Source: Acidobacteriota bacterium (GTDB lineage Bacteria > Acidobacteriota > UBA6911 > RPQK01 > JADFOI01). From it: 6,530 bases of DNA. The stretch is taken from contig JAPUKI010000401.1 of assembly GCA_027295745.1 (NCBI GenBank), positions 1-6,530 on the forward strand. Direction: 5' to 3'. Below are positions 1-6,055 of the stretch, one piece after another; within the stretch, counting starts at the first letter, position 1, and every line of letters begins with the position of its first letter. The notes beneath the pieces were generated by a model that saw only the letters and a list, made by a program, of their open reading frames with translations, did not search any database and had not been told where the DNA came from. The translations under genes were made by a program, and so were the position numbers.

Positions 1-164
1 TTGAGATAGAGCAACCTGTGGCGATAGACCAGGAAAAGCAGGACCGAAAGAGCAAGGATCATTAGGCCAACTATCCAGTCGCTGAAGCCCCACTGGAAGG
101 TAAACTCTCCCCTTTGAAAAAAGAAAGGTCGGTATTTAAAGAGGAATGTGAATAGACTTTCCAT
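1..164 (-). CDS. N-terminus of an unknown membrane protein (partial, cut by window edge)
   Basis: An open leftward frame begins with ATG at 164-162 and runs off the window without a stop, giving 54 residues that start MESLFTFLFKYRPFFFQ. An AGGA Shine-Dalgarno sequence lies 6 bases ahead of the ATG (171-174), which supports this start. Residues about 31-48 (IVGLMILALSVLLFLVY) form one clear transmembrane helix, followed by the basic run RHR; by the positive-inside rule the C-terminal side would face the cytoplasm. The aromatic, amphipathic first 25 residues are not a classical cleavable signal peptide. The gene is divergent from hom across a gap of 136 bases. I do not recognise the family for certain; the opening resembles uncharacterised membrane proteins of Acidobacteriota as I recall them. 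No function is assigned. Confidence 0.6.
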   Translation of the reverse strand, partial: MESLFTFLFKYRPFFFQRGEFTFQWGFSDWIVGLMILALSVLLFLVYRHRLLYL

Positions 165-239
165 GGTTGATCCTGGCTACTGGGTCGGATGCCCAGGTCC
201 TTTCATCATATCAGGCTTTAGGGAAAAGGTAGAACCGAA

Positions 240-283
240 CAGGGAAATGTGGGGACAGAGTAGACTGTCCCCACATTTCCCTG
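240..283. repeat. REP-like perfect palindrome in the hom upstream region
   Basis: Bases 240-258 and 265-283 are exact reverse complements (19 bp) separated by the 6-base loop AGTAGA. The core is GGGGACAG facing CTGTCCCC. Such a perfect arm is far beyond chance. No run of T follows on either strand, so it does not look like an intrinsic terminator. From memory, GGGGACAG palindromes of this kind are dispersed intergenic repeats associated with REP-associated tyrosine transposases (RAYTs, IS200-like); no transposase is in this window, so this would be a non-autonomous copy. It ends 17 bases before the hom ATG and would form a stable hairpin in any hom transcript starting upstream. Confidence 0.75.
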
Positions 284-300
284 CGATAATTCAGGGTCTA

Positions 301-1635
301 ATGCCGTCGACGTCGCAGAACTCTCCCTTCGAATTTCGTGTGGCTCTGGCCGGACTGGGAACGGTAGGACAGGGAGTGGTGCGACTTTTACAGGAAGAAG
401 GTCCCCGTTATCGTGAAAGGTTCGGGATCGATTTACAACTTGTATCGATCCTGGACAGAAGCTACCAACAAAAGGACACTTCGTGGATTTCGTCGTCTGT
501 GACGTGGACCGAGTCGCTGGAAGATTTTCTGGGAACTCCTTCTGACATCGTCGTGGAATTGATTGGAGGTATGGATCCAGCCGATCAGATCATTCGTACT
601 GGTCTGGAGCAGGGAAAAAGTGTGGTCACCGCCAACAAGCTGGTGATGGCCCGTTGTGGCACCGAGTATCTCAAGCTGGCGGCCCGAAAGAATTCCTATC
701 TGGGCTTCGAAGCCTCCGTGGCGGGAGGTATCCCGATCATTCGACTGGTGAGTCATTCTATTTTTCCCGACCGGGTCTCACAGGTGCGAGGTATCCTCAA
801 CGGAACCTGTAATTTCATTCTTTCGGAGATGGCTGATGGTGGACGGGATTACCAGGATGCTCTGACCCAGGCTCAATCGCTGGGCTATGCGGAGGTCGAT
901 CCTGCCCTGGATGTTTCGGGGGGAGATGCCAGGGACAAGCTGGCCATCTTGAGCACCCTTTGTTTCCATACCGGCATCGGCCCCGATGAGATTCCCACCC
1001 GAGGCATCACCGAACTTGTGCCGGTTGACTTCCTCTATGCACGGAAACTGGATTCGACCATCAAGCTGTTGGGTGTGGCTGCAAGAAAGGGTGAGAATCT
1101 GTGCCTGCGTGTGAGTCCTTTCTTGATCGACAATCAGCTTCCGCTGTCAAAGATCTCCGGAGTCCTCAATGCAGTGGAAGTCACGGGAGCTACGGTAGGG
1201 TCGGTTCTGATTAGCGGCAAAGGTGCTGGGGAAGGTCCAACTGCGGTCTCAGTAATGGCGGACATCTTAAACGCAGCAAGGTGGAAGAGAGACACCTCGG
1301 GTGCACAGGTGGCACCTGGGATGGAGTGTGGCAGTGAAAGTGGGCAGTTTGACCAGATGGTGAGCTGTGGGGAGGATGAGCGCTATCCTTTTTATGTGCG
1401 CTTTATCGTCAAGGACCGGCCGGGCATCACTGCCACCCTCACCCATATCCTGGCTGAAAGAGAAATCAATATTGATCTAGTACTGCAGGAACGCTGGTCT
1501 GATCGCTCGAACCTCCCCTTTGTCATCACGGTCGAGCCCACGCTTTATTCCTCCATGCAAGAGGCGGTCGCTGAGATGAAGAAGCTGGATTTTAACCGCG
1601 TGGAACCTTTTGCTCTCCCCATGTTGAAGGAGTAA
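301..1635 (+). CDS. hom: Homoserine dehydrogenase with C-terminal ACT domain
   Basis: The predicted 444-residue protein catalyses NAD(P)H-dependent reduction of aspartate-semialdehyde to homoserine, the branch-point precursor of threonine and methionine, in the cytoplasm. The Rossmann motif GLGTVGQG is at residues 18-25 and VVTANK at 108-113, with the conserved Lys113. The catalytic region FEASVAGGIPII (136-147), GILNGTCNFI (164-173) and GYAEVDP (195-201) is followed by Asp209 and Lys213, which align by spacing with yeast Asp219 and Lys223. An ACT domain (about 363-440, with KDRPGITATL) suggests allosteric feedback, probably by threonine. The length is normal for the ACT-bearing class. I chose ATG 301 because homologues begin about 10 residues before the Rossmann strand; the open frame extends back to 148, but that stretch translates the palindrome. 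The ribosome site is modest (AGGG, 293-296, spacing 4). No promoter could be placed with confidence. Confidence 0.93.
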   Translation: MPSTSQNSPFEFRVALAGLGTVGQGVVRLLQEEGPRYRERFGIDLQLVSILDRSYQQKDTSWISSSVTWTESLEDFLGTPSDIVVELIGGMDPADQIIRTGLEQGKSVVTANKLVMARCGTEYLKLAARKNSYLGFEASVAGGIPIIRLVSHSIFPDRVSQVRGILNGTCNFILSEMADGGRDYQDALTQAQSLGYAEVDPALDVSGGDARDKLAILSTLCFHTGIGPDEIPTRGITELVPVDFLYARKLDSTIKLLGVAARKGENLCLRVSPFLIDNQLPLSKISGVLNAVEVTGATVGSVLISGKGAGEGPTAVSVMADILNAARWKRDTSGAQVAPGMECGSESGQFDQMVSCGEDERYPFYVRFIVKDRPGITATLTHILAEREINIDLVLQERWSDRSNLPFVITVEPTLYSSMQEAVAEMKKLDFNRVEPFALPMLKE

Positions 1636-1637
1636 GT

Positions 1638-1643
1638 TATAAT
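1638..1643 (+). promoter_or_regulatory. Candidate -10 box for the tRNA (and possibly hemB)
   Basis: A perfect TATAAT lies two bases after the hom stop codon. It would place the transcription start near 1650, about 6 bases before the mature tRNA 5' end, a usual spacing for tRNA promoters. No good -35 hexamer is found 16-18 bases upstream, which falls in the hom 3' end (TCTCCC at 1615-1620), so the call rests on the -10 box and its position alone. Confidence 0.4.
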
Positions 1644-1655
1644 TTCTCATTTCAC

Positions 1656-1728
1656 GGCGGTGTAGCTCAGTGGTTAGAGCAAGCGGCTCATATCCGCTGC
1701 GTCGGGGGTTCGAATCCCTCCACCGCCA
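1656..1728 (+). tRNA. tRNA with CAU anticodon, most likely elongator tRNA-Met
   Basis: A complete 73-base cloverleaf can be folded by hand. The acceptor GGCGGTG (1656-1662) pairs perfectly with CACCGCC (1721-1727). The D stem is GCTC/GAGC (1665-1668/1677-1680). The anticodon stem AGCGG/CCGCT (1682-1686/1694-1698) closes the loop CTCATAT with anticodon CAT at 1689-1691. The T stem GGGGG/CCCTC (1704-1708/1716-1720) includes one G-U pair and closes TTCGAAT. The discriminator is A1728 and CCA is not encoded. A paired first base pair (G-C) argues against initiator tRNA. The acceptor resembles the Bacillus elongator tRNA-Met as I recall it, so Met is preferred over tRNA-Ile2 (lysidine-modified CAU), which cannot be excluded by eye. 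It lies 20 bases after hom and 46 before hemB, with no terminator between it and hemB. Confidence 0.95.
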
Positions 1729-1774
1729 TAGCATTCCTTTTGGTTTCGAGAGCGTTACTGATTTCAGGAAAACC

Positions 1775-2779
1775 ATGAAGCCATACTTCCGGCCCCGTCG
1801 TCTGCGCGAAAATCCCATTTTGAGAAGAATGGTCCGGGAGACACGGCTCTCAGTTGATCAGCTGATTTATCCCATTTTTGTGCGCGAGGGAAAGGGAATT
1901 CGAGAAGAGATTTCATCGATGCCGGGTCAGTTCCGTTTCTCCCCGGACATGCTGATGGAGGAATTGCGGTCTGTTCAGGAGCTCTCGATTCCAGCCGTGA
2001 TCCTGTTTGGAATTCCCGCCCAGGAAAAGAAAGATCCCATGGGAAGCGCTGGATATGCTCGGGACGGGGTTGTCTGTCAGGCTCTGAAGCTCGCCAAAAA
2101 GAATGTTCCAGATGTCCTCTTAATTGCTGATGTGTGTCTTTGTGAGTACACCGACCATGGACACTGTGGAATTGTCCGGGAAGGCCCTGAGACGGGTCAA
2201 GGAACCATCCAGAACGATGAAACTTTGGAGATCCTCGCCCAGACAGCGCTGGTCTATGCCGAAGCAGGAGCCCATGTGATCGCCCCTTCTGACATGATGG
2301 ACGGCCGGGTGGGAGCTATTCGAGAGACTTTGGATGAACAGCAATTTGAGCATGTTCCCATTCTCTCCTACGCGGCCAAGTACGCATCTGCCTTTTACGG
2401 TCCTTTTCGAGAAGCGGTTGAGTCCGCTCCCAAGTTTGGGGACAGGAAGAGCTACCAGATGGATCCAGCCAACTCTCGCGAAGCCCTGAAGGAGGTGGAA
2501 CTGGATCTGGATGAGGGTGCTGACATCGTCATGGTCAAACCAGCCCTCCCCTATCTCGATGTCATCTTTCAGGTTCGCCAATTGAGCACGGTCCCGGTGG
2601 CTGCCTATCAGGTGAGTGGAGAGTATTCCTCCTTGTGTGCGGCTTTTGCTCAAAATTGGCTGGACAGAGAAGCAACCCTTGTGGAGAGCCTGCTGGCGAT
2701 CCGCCGCGCTGGAGCCGATCTTCTGGTGACCTACTTTGCTAAGGAAGCGGCACAATTAATGAAGAGGGGTGAGTTCTAA
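1775..2779 (+). CDS. hemB: Porphobilinogen synthase (delta-aminolevulinic acid dehydratase), zinc type
   Basis: The predicted 334-residue enzyme condenses two 5-aminolevulinate molecules into porphobilinogen, the first common pyrrole step of haem and other tetrapyrroles, in the cytoplasm. The zinc site is Cys121, Cys123 and Cys131 in DVCLCEYTDHGHCG, so it is the cysteine-rich zinc class and not the Mg/Asp class. The two active-site lysines are Lys202 in AKYASAFYGPFR and the Schiff-base Lys255 in MVKPA. PSDMMDGRVGAIR (171-183) and YQVSGEY (278-284) are further family signatures, and the length is normal. ATG 1775 is preceded by AGGA with 5-base spacing (1766-1769) and gives the usual N-terminus; the frame is open upstream only through the tRNA. 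With no terminator after the tRNA, the two may share a transcript. hemB converges on carD with 30 bases between the stop codons. Confidence 0.97.
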   Translation: MKPYFRPRRLRENPILRRMVRETRLSVDQLIYPIFVREGKGIREEISSMPGQFRFSPDMLMEELRSVQELSIPAVILFGIPAQEKKDPMGSAGYARDGVVCQALKLAKKNVPDVLLIADVCLCEYTDHGHCGIVREGPETGQGTIQNDETLEILAQTALVYAEAGAHVIAPSDMMDGRVGAIRETLDEQQFEHVPILSYAAKYASAFYGPFREAVESAPKFGDRKSYQMDPANSREALKEVELDLDEGADIVMVKPALPYLDVIFQVRQLSTVPVAAYQVSGEYSSLCAAFAQNWLDREATLVESLLAIRRAGADLLVTYFAKEAAQLMKRGEF

Positions 2780-2789
2780 GCCGTCTAAC

Positions 2790-2816
2790 GGGGTGAAGAA
2801 ACGAGGTACTTACCCC
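2790..2816. terminator. Weak hairpin between convergent hemB and carD
   Basis: GGGGT-G-AAG (2790-2798, one bulged G) can pair with CTTACCCC (2809-2816) around a 10-base loop. It sits directly after hemB and overlaps the carD stop codon, where a two-way terminator would be expected. Neither strand shows a T-tract after the stem, so intrinsic termination is doubtful; it may only be a 3'-end structure. Confidence 0.25.
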
Positions 2817-3313
2817 TGAGCCCGCTGGTAGCTCGAGGTGAGTTCTTTATCGACCAACTCCTCCACCTCCAGCAGAGGCCGTTCTTCCACGGTCGCAATC
2901 TCTGAGACGACCAATTGACGGGCCCGGTCGAACATTTTCTTTTCGCGAAAAGAAAGGCTTTTCTGAAAGCTCAGGAAAAAGAGTGTTTTCAGGACCTTAG
3001 CGACTTCAAAGATGGATCCTGAGTTCATCTTCTCTACATTATTCTTGTAGCGGTTTTTCCAGTCGGGGTTGTATTCGTCGAGCTCCTCCCGCAGGATGGT
3101 AAAAAGCTTCTTCACCTGAGCGGGCTCGCAAAGTCTGCGAATTCCGACGCTCTCAGCATTGGAGATGGGGATCATCACCTTGGAGTTGTTGGACATGATC
3201 CTGAGCATGTAGAATTTCTCTGACTGCCCGGCGATGTCCTTGATGGAAATCTCCTCAATAACCCCAACTCCCTGATTCGGGTAGATTACCTTCTCCCCAA
3301 CTTTGTATTCCAT
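2810..3313 (-). CDS. carD: CarD/CdnL-family RNA polymerase-binding transcription regulator
   Basis: The predicted 167-residue protein belongs to the CarD_CdnL family, which binds the RNA polymerase beta subunit and stabilises the open promoter complex at many promoters, including rRNA promoters in mycobacteria. The N-terminal Tudor-like RNAP-interaction domain (about 1-60) opens with KVGEKVIYPNQGVGVIEEI. The helical DNA-contacting domain follows (about 65-160) and includes NPDWKNRYKNNVEKM. Trp85 sits at the same number as the M. tuberculosis CarD tryptophan that wedges at the upstream edge of the bubble. The size is that of stand-alone CarD. ATG 3313 has a strong GGGAGG site with 4-base spacing (3318-3323). 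The gene lies 96 bases downstream of lysC with its own near-consensus promoter, so it can be expressed apart from the amino-acid genes. Family assignment is firm; which promoters it controls is unknown. Confidence 0.93.
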   Translation of the reverse strand: MEYKVGEKVIYPNQGVGVIEEISIKDIAGQSEKFYMLRIMSNNSKVMIPISNAESVGIRRLCEPAQVKKLFTILREELDEYNPDWKNRYKNNVEKMNSGSIFEVAKVLKTLFFLSFQKSLSFREKKMFDRARQLVVSEIATVEERPLLEVEELVDKELTSSYQRAQG

Positions 3314-3381
3314 GCAGCCTCCCAGAAATTGTCAAGTAAGGTGGGCATTCCTATTGTACGGAACGGCAGCCTAATTGTCAA
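3314..3381. repeat. Imperfect direct repeat in the carD promoter and leader
   Basis: On the + strand GCAGCCT followed directly by AATTGTCAA occurs at 3366-3381. The same two blocks recur at 3314-3320 and 3327-3335, separated by the six bases CCCAGA. Read toward carD, one copy covers the -35 box TTGACA and the other covers the ribosome binding site region. It may be a small local duplication or a repeated binding site. Confidence 0.5.
3353..3381 (-). promoter_or_regulatory. Sigma-70-type promoter of carD
   Basis: Read leftward, a consensus -35 TTGACA (3381-3376) is followed after exactly 17 bases by TACAAT (3358-3353), one mismatch from the -10 consensus. Transcription would start near 3346, leaving a leader of about 33 bases before the carD ATG. 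It lies wholly in the lysC-carD gap, beyond the lysC stop codon. This is one of the two best promoter matches in the window. Confidence 0.75.
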
Positions 3382-3409
3382 AGCCGCACCACTGGACGAC
3401 TGCACGCAC

Positions 3410-4660
3410 TTAGACATCGGCCGAAAGCTTTTTCCGTTCCAGATTGGAGAGATTGAAGGCTCGGTGAATGGTTTGAATCGCACGATCCAATTGATCTTCC
3501 TGGATAATACAGGCGATTCGGACCTCTGATGAGCTGATGAGTTGGATGTTGATATTCTGATCGGCCAGGGACTGAAACATCCGGGCGGCAACGCCGGGAG
3601 TACTGGCCACCCCGGAGCCAATGATGGAGACCCGGGCAACGCTGGTATCCACCAGAATCTCTTGGGCTCCTACTTCACTCTTTACTCTCTGCAAAATCTC
3701 CTGGGAATGTTGGCTGTCCTCCTGAGAGATGATCAGTGAGAAGTCATTGCCCTCATCATGCCGAATTCCCTGAATGATCAGCTGAATGCCGATGTTGGCA
3801 TCAGCCAGAGTTTGCGAGATCTGAGCTGCCACGCCAGGAATATCCTTGACCCGGATCAGTGCAACGCGGGCAATCCGGGCGTCACCTGTCACACCGGTGA
3901 TCGCTACTTTTTCCAAAAGTTCCTCCCTCATCACAGTTGTTCCCGGTCGATGATTGAGGCTCGACCGTACCTCCAGGGGTATATCAAACTTACTAGCAAT
4001 TTCAACACACCTCAGATGCAGGACGTCCGAGCCCGAAGCGGCATACTCCAGCATCTCCTCGTAGCTAATAAAGTCCAAGAGACGGGCGTCCGAGACGATC
4101 CTGGGATTGGCCGTGAATACACCGTCCACGTCCGTGTAGATCTCGCACACGGGAGATTTCAGTGCTGCAGCCAGTGCAGTTGCTGTGGTATCGGAGCCTC
4201 CCCGTCCCAAGGTAGTGATTTCTTGATCTGAGGTCACCCCCTGAAAGCCGGCTACGATGACGATGTTCCCATCTTCCAGTAACTTGTGGATCTTATCTGT
4301 GGCAATATTTTGAATCCGAGCACGAGAAAAATTCCCATCAGTCAAGATTCCACACTGAGCTCCAGTCAGAGCGACGGCGTTGACTCCCAAGTCATGGACG
4401 GCCATGGCAAGCAAAGCGATCGACACCTGTTCACCAGTGGTCAGCAGCATGTCCAGTTCCCTGGCTCGGGGTCGATTGGTGACCTGTAAGGCCATTTCCA
4501 GCAACTGGTCGGTGGTCTTGGCCATGGCCGAGACCACGACCAATTGCGGTATTCCCTGCTGGTGGTCCGACACCAACTCCCGGGCCACGCCGCGGATGTA
4601 CTCAACGGTCGCGACAGAGGTGCCGCCATACTTTTTCACCTTGACTGGCCGGTTGATCAT
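3410..4660 (-). CDS. lysC: Aspartate kinase (aspartokinase) with two C-terminal ACT domains
   Basis: The predicted 416-residue enzyme phosphorylates aspartate with ATP, the committed first step toward lysine, threonine and methionine. The kinase domain (about 1-240) shows KKYGGTSV (9-16), VVSAMAKTTD (42-51), LLTTGEQVS (72-80), TLGRGGSDTTA (150-160) and YTDVDGVFTANPR (175-187). Two ACT repeats follow (about 264-335 and 342-405), each with a PGVAA turn, implying amino-acid feedback by lysine and/or threonine. The length matches the monofunctional ACT-ACT class. The start ATG overlaps the thrC stop as ATGA, has only a poor ribosome site of its own and is probably translationally coupled. An odd point: where the family usually reads GAKVLH, this protein reads GSDVLH (210-215), with Asp212 replacing the conserved lysine. 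No terminator is visible between lysC and carD. Confidence 0.96.
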   Translation of the reverse strand: MINRPVKVKKYGGTSVATVEYIRGVARELVSDHQQGIPQLVVVSAMAKTTDQLLEMALQVTNRPRARELDMLLTTGEQVSIALLAMAVHDLGVNAVALTGAQCGILTDGNFSRARIQNIATDKIHKLLEDGNIVIVAGFQGVTSDQEITTLGRGGSDTTATALAAALKSPVCEIYTDVDGVFTANPRIVSDARLLDFISYEEMLEYAASGSDVLHLRCVEIASKFDIPLEVRSSLNHRPGTTVMREELLEKVAITGVTGDARIARVALIRVKDIPGVAAQISQTLADANIGIQLIIQGIRHDEGNDFSLIISQEDSQHSQEILQRVKSEVGAQEILVDTSVARVSIIGSGVASTPGVAARMFQSLADQNINIQLISSSEVRIACIIQEDQLDRAIQTIHRAFNLSNLERKKLSADV

Positions 4661-5913
4661 GCAGGCGTCTCAACGGGAGCCAGTCTTTCCTGTGCCTCAA
4701 ACCATTCACGAAAGACCTTCAAATTGGGTCGCAGGGTCACATCGACTTCGAACTGGGACTCGAAAACATCCAGGGTTTTATACCCATTTCCGGTAATCGC
4801 CACCACGATGCTCTCCTCAGGATTGATGCGCTTCTCCTGGAGCAGTTTAATCGTTGCCGCCAATGTGGTTCCGCCAGCGGGCTCCGTGAAAATCCCTTCC
4901 GTTTCTGCCAATAACTCTATGGCCTCCAGGATCTCACCATCGCTGGCAGTCGCTCCCCAGCCACCCGATTTGCGGACTTCTTGAAGAACATAAATACCGT
5001 CTGCCGGATTGCCGATTGCGATGGACTTGGCCAAGGTGCGAGGCTTTTCCGGAACTATGTGATCCAGGCCCTGGAGAAGTGCTCGAACGACCGGGGCACA
5101 GCCCTCTGCCTGTGCAGAATAGATCTTGCATTTCCCCTGCGCCCATCCCAGCTCGGTGAGCTCATGAAAGGCCCTGGCAACTTTGGGCAGGAGCGTTCCG
5201 CCGGCTGTGGGCAGGATGAGATGGTCCGGAAGTCTCCATCCCAGTTGTTCCGCAATTTCATAGCCCATCGTTTTGGCACCCTCGGTGTAGTAGGGTCTCA
5301 AATTGACGTTTACGAATCCCCACCCGTAATGGTCGCCGATCTCAGCGCACAGGCGGTTCACGTCGTCGTAATTTCCCTCCATTGCCACCACTTTCGGCTT
5401 GCAGATGAGTGAGCCGCTGATCTTGGCCGCTTCGATGTCCTGGGGAATGAAAAGCAAGCAGGGGAAACCGGCCTGAGCGCAGTGGGCTGCAACTGCGTTG
5501 GCTAGATTTCCCGTTGAGGCACAGGAGAGAACGCTATAACCCAATTCGGCGCCTCGACTCAATGCAACTGGAACCACCCGGTCCTTGTAGGAGAGACTGG
5601 GATGGTTAACGGAATCGTCCTTCAAATACAGTTCCTTGACCCCAAGATGCTCGGCCAGCCGTCTGGATCTCACCAGAGGGGTGTAGCCGGAATGGAAGCC
5701 GGTAATGGGTTCTCCAGTCACAGGAAGCAGCTCCCGATAGCGCCAGAGATTTTCTTCACGCTGGCTGATGATTTTCGGATTCAAATCAGACTGGATTTTG
5801 GAGTAATCGTAGCGGACTTCCAGGGGGCCAAAGCACTCTAGACAGACAAAGCTTCGATCGGCCGGATAACGCGTGCCACACTGTTTGCACTCTAGGCCTT
5901 TGAGATAACTCAT
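4657..5913 (-). CDS. thrC: Threonine synthase (PLP-dependent, with N-terminal zinc ribbon)
   Basis: The predicted 418-residue enzyme converts O-phosphohomoserine to threonine and phosphate in the cytoplasm. The N-terminus carries a probable zinc ribbon, Cys9-x2-Cys12 and Cys24-x2-Cys27. The fold-type II PLP core follows: the likely Schiff-base Lys110 in NHPSLSYKDR, the substrate/PLP loop CASTGNLANA (131-140), a glycine-rich phosphate loop PTAGGTLLPK (235-244) and AITGNGYKTLD near the C-terminus (372-382). The motifs fit the one-domain threonine synthases of several bacterial phyla. Some residues differ from the commonest form (SLSYKDR for TGSFKDR), so a related PLP lyase such as a cysteate-synthase-like enzyme is a minor alternative. 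ATG 5913 has AGGAG 9 bases upstream and begins just before the zinc ribbon; an upstream in-frame ATG at 5988 has less support. It heads the thrC-lysC pair and follows a SAM-I riboswitch with terminator. Confidence 0.92.
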   Translation of the reverse strand: MSYLKGLECKQCGTRYPADRSFVCLECFGPLEVRYDYSKIQSDLNPKIISQREENLWRYRELLPVTGEPITGFHSGYTPLVRSRRLAEHLGVKELYLKDDSVNHPSLSYKDRVVPVALSRGAELGYSVLSCASTGNLANAVAAHCAQAGFPCLLFIPQDIEAAKISGSLICKPKVVAMEGNYDDVNRLCAEIGDHYGWGFVNVNLRPYYTEGAKTMGYEIAEQLGWRLPDHLILPTAGGTLLPKVARAFHELTELGWAQGKCKIYSAQAEGCAPVVRALLQGLDHIVPEKPRTLAKSIAIGNPADGIYVLQEVRKSGGWGATASDGEILEAIELLAETEGIFTEPAGGTTLAATIKLLQEKRINPEESIVVAITGNGYKTLDVFESQFEVDVTLRPNLKVFREWFEAQERLAPVETPA

Positions 5914-5922
5914 AGTGTTGTT

Positions 5923-5927
5923 CTCCT
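5923..5927 (-). promoter_or_regulatory. thrC ribosome binding site
   Basis: AGGAG (read leftward) precedes ATG 5913 with 9-base spacing. It decides for this start over the in-frame ATG at 5988, which would add 25 residues outside the zinc-ribbon fold and would begin only a few bases after the attenuator T-tract. Confidence 0.7.
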
Positions 5928-5992
5928 TTCTTTGAAACCGGCTTTCCGATTCCATCAGAGGGCAGGAGTGGATGGGCCTCAGATCCAAGCTG

Positions 5993-6026
5993 AAAAGAAA
6001 AAGCCCTTTCTGGCAAGAAAGGGCCT
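5993..6026 (-). terminator. Intrinsic terminator of the SAM riboswitch expression platform
   Basis: Read leftward, GCCCTTTC (6024-6017) pairs perfectly with GAAAGGGC (6010-6003) around the loop TTGCCA. The stem is extended by a G-U and an A-T pair at its base and is followed by TTTTTCTTTT (6002-5993). It lies after the aptamer and 79 bases before the thrC ATG, so it would stop transcription in the leader when not disrupted by the antiterminator. Confidence 0.88.
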
Positions 6027-6055
6027 CGACAGTTTCGATGCCGAACTTATCTTCC
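6012..6055 (-). promoter_or_regulatory. Putative antiterminator competing with riboswitch P1 and terminator
   Basis: GGAAGATAAG (6055-6046) can pair with CTTTCTTGCC (6021-6012), giving nine base pairs with two single-base bulges. The first strand contains the 3' half of aptamer helix P1 and the second contains the 5' arm of the terminator, so the structures are mutually exclusive. Between them GTTCG/CGAAAC (6046-6042/6037-6032) can form a nested hairpin, using G6046 in one or the other helix. This is a hand fold without energy calculation. Confidence 0.55.

Noticed and set aside
148..300. N-terminal extension of hom to an ATG at 148
   Set aside because: The added 51 residues translate the REP-like palindrome and overlap the start of the divergent membrane-protein gene; they do not resemble homoserine dehydrogenase, whose normal N-terminus is reached from 301.
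1670..1774. Upstream extension of hemB into the tRNA
   Set aside because: It would encode protein from the tRNA sequence; ATG 1775 has a good ribosome site and gives the normal hemB N-terminus.
1477..1818. Leftward 113-codon frame containing DSNPRRSGYEPLALTTE
   Set aside because: This peptide is the familiar antisense translation of a tRNA gene and the rest is antisense to hom and hemB; no ribosome site or family support.
2120..2755. Long leftward frame of 211 codons opposite hemB
   Set aside because: It is a shadow of the strongly conserved hemB frame with no recognisable protein features.
4380..4984. Rightward frames opposite the lysC-thrC junction
   Set aside because: They overlap two well-supported genes on the other strand and their translations look like antisense noise.
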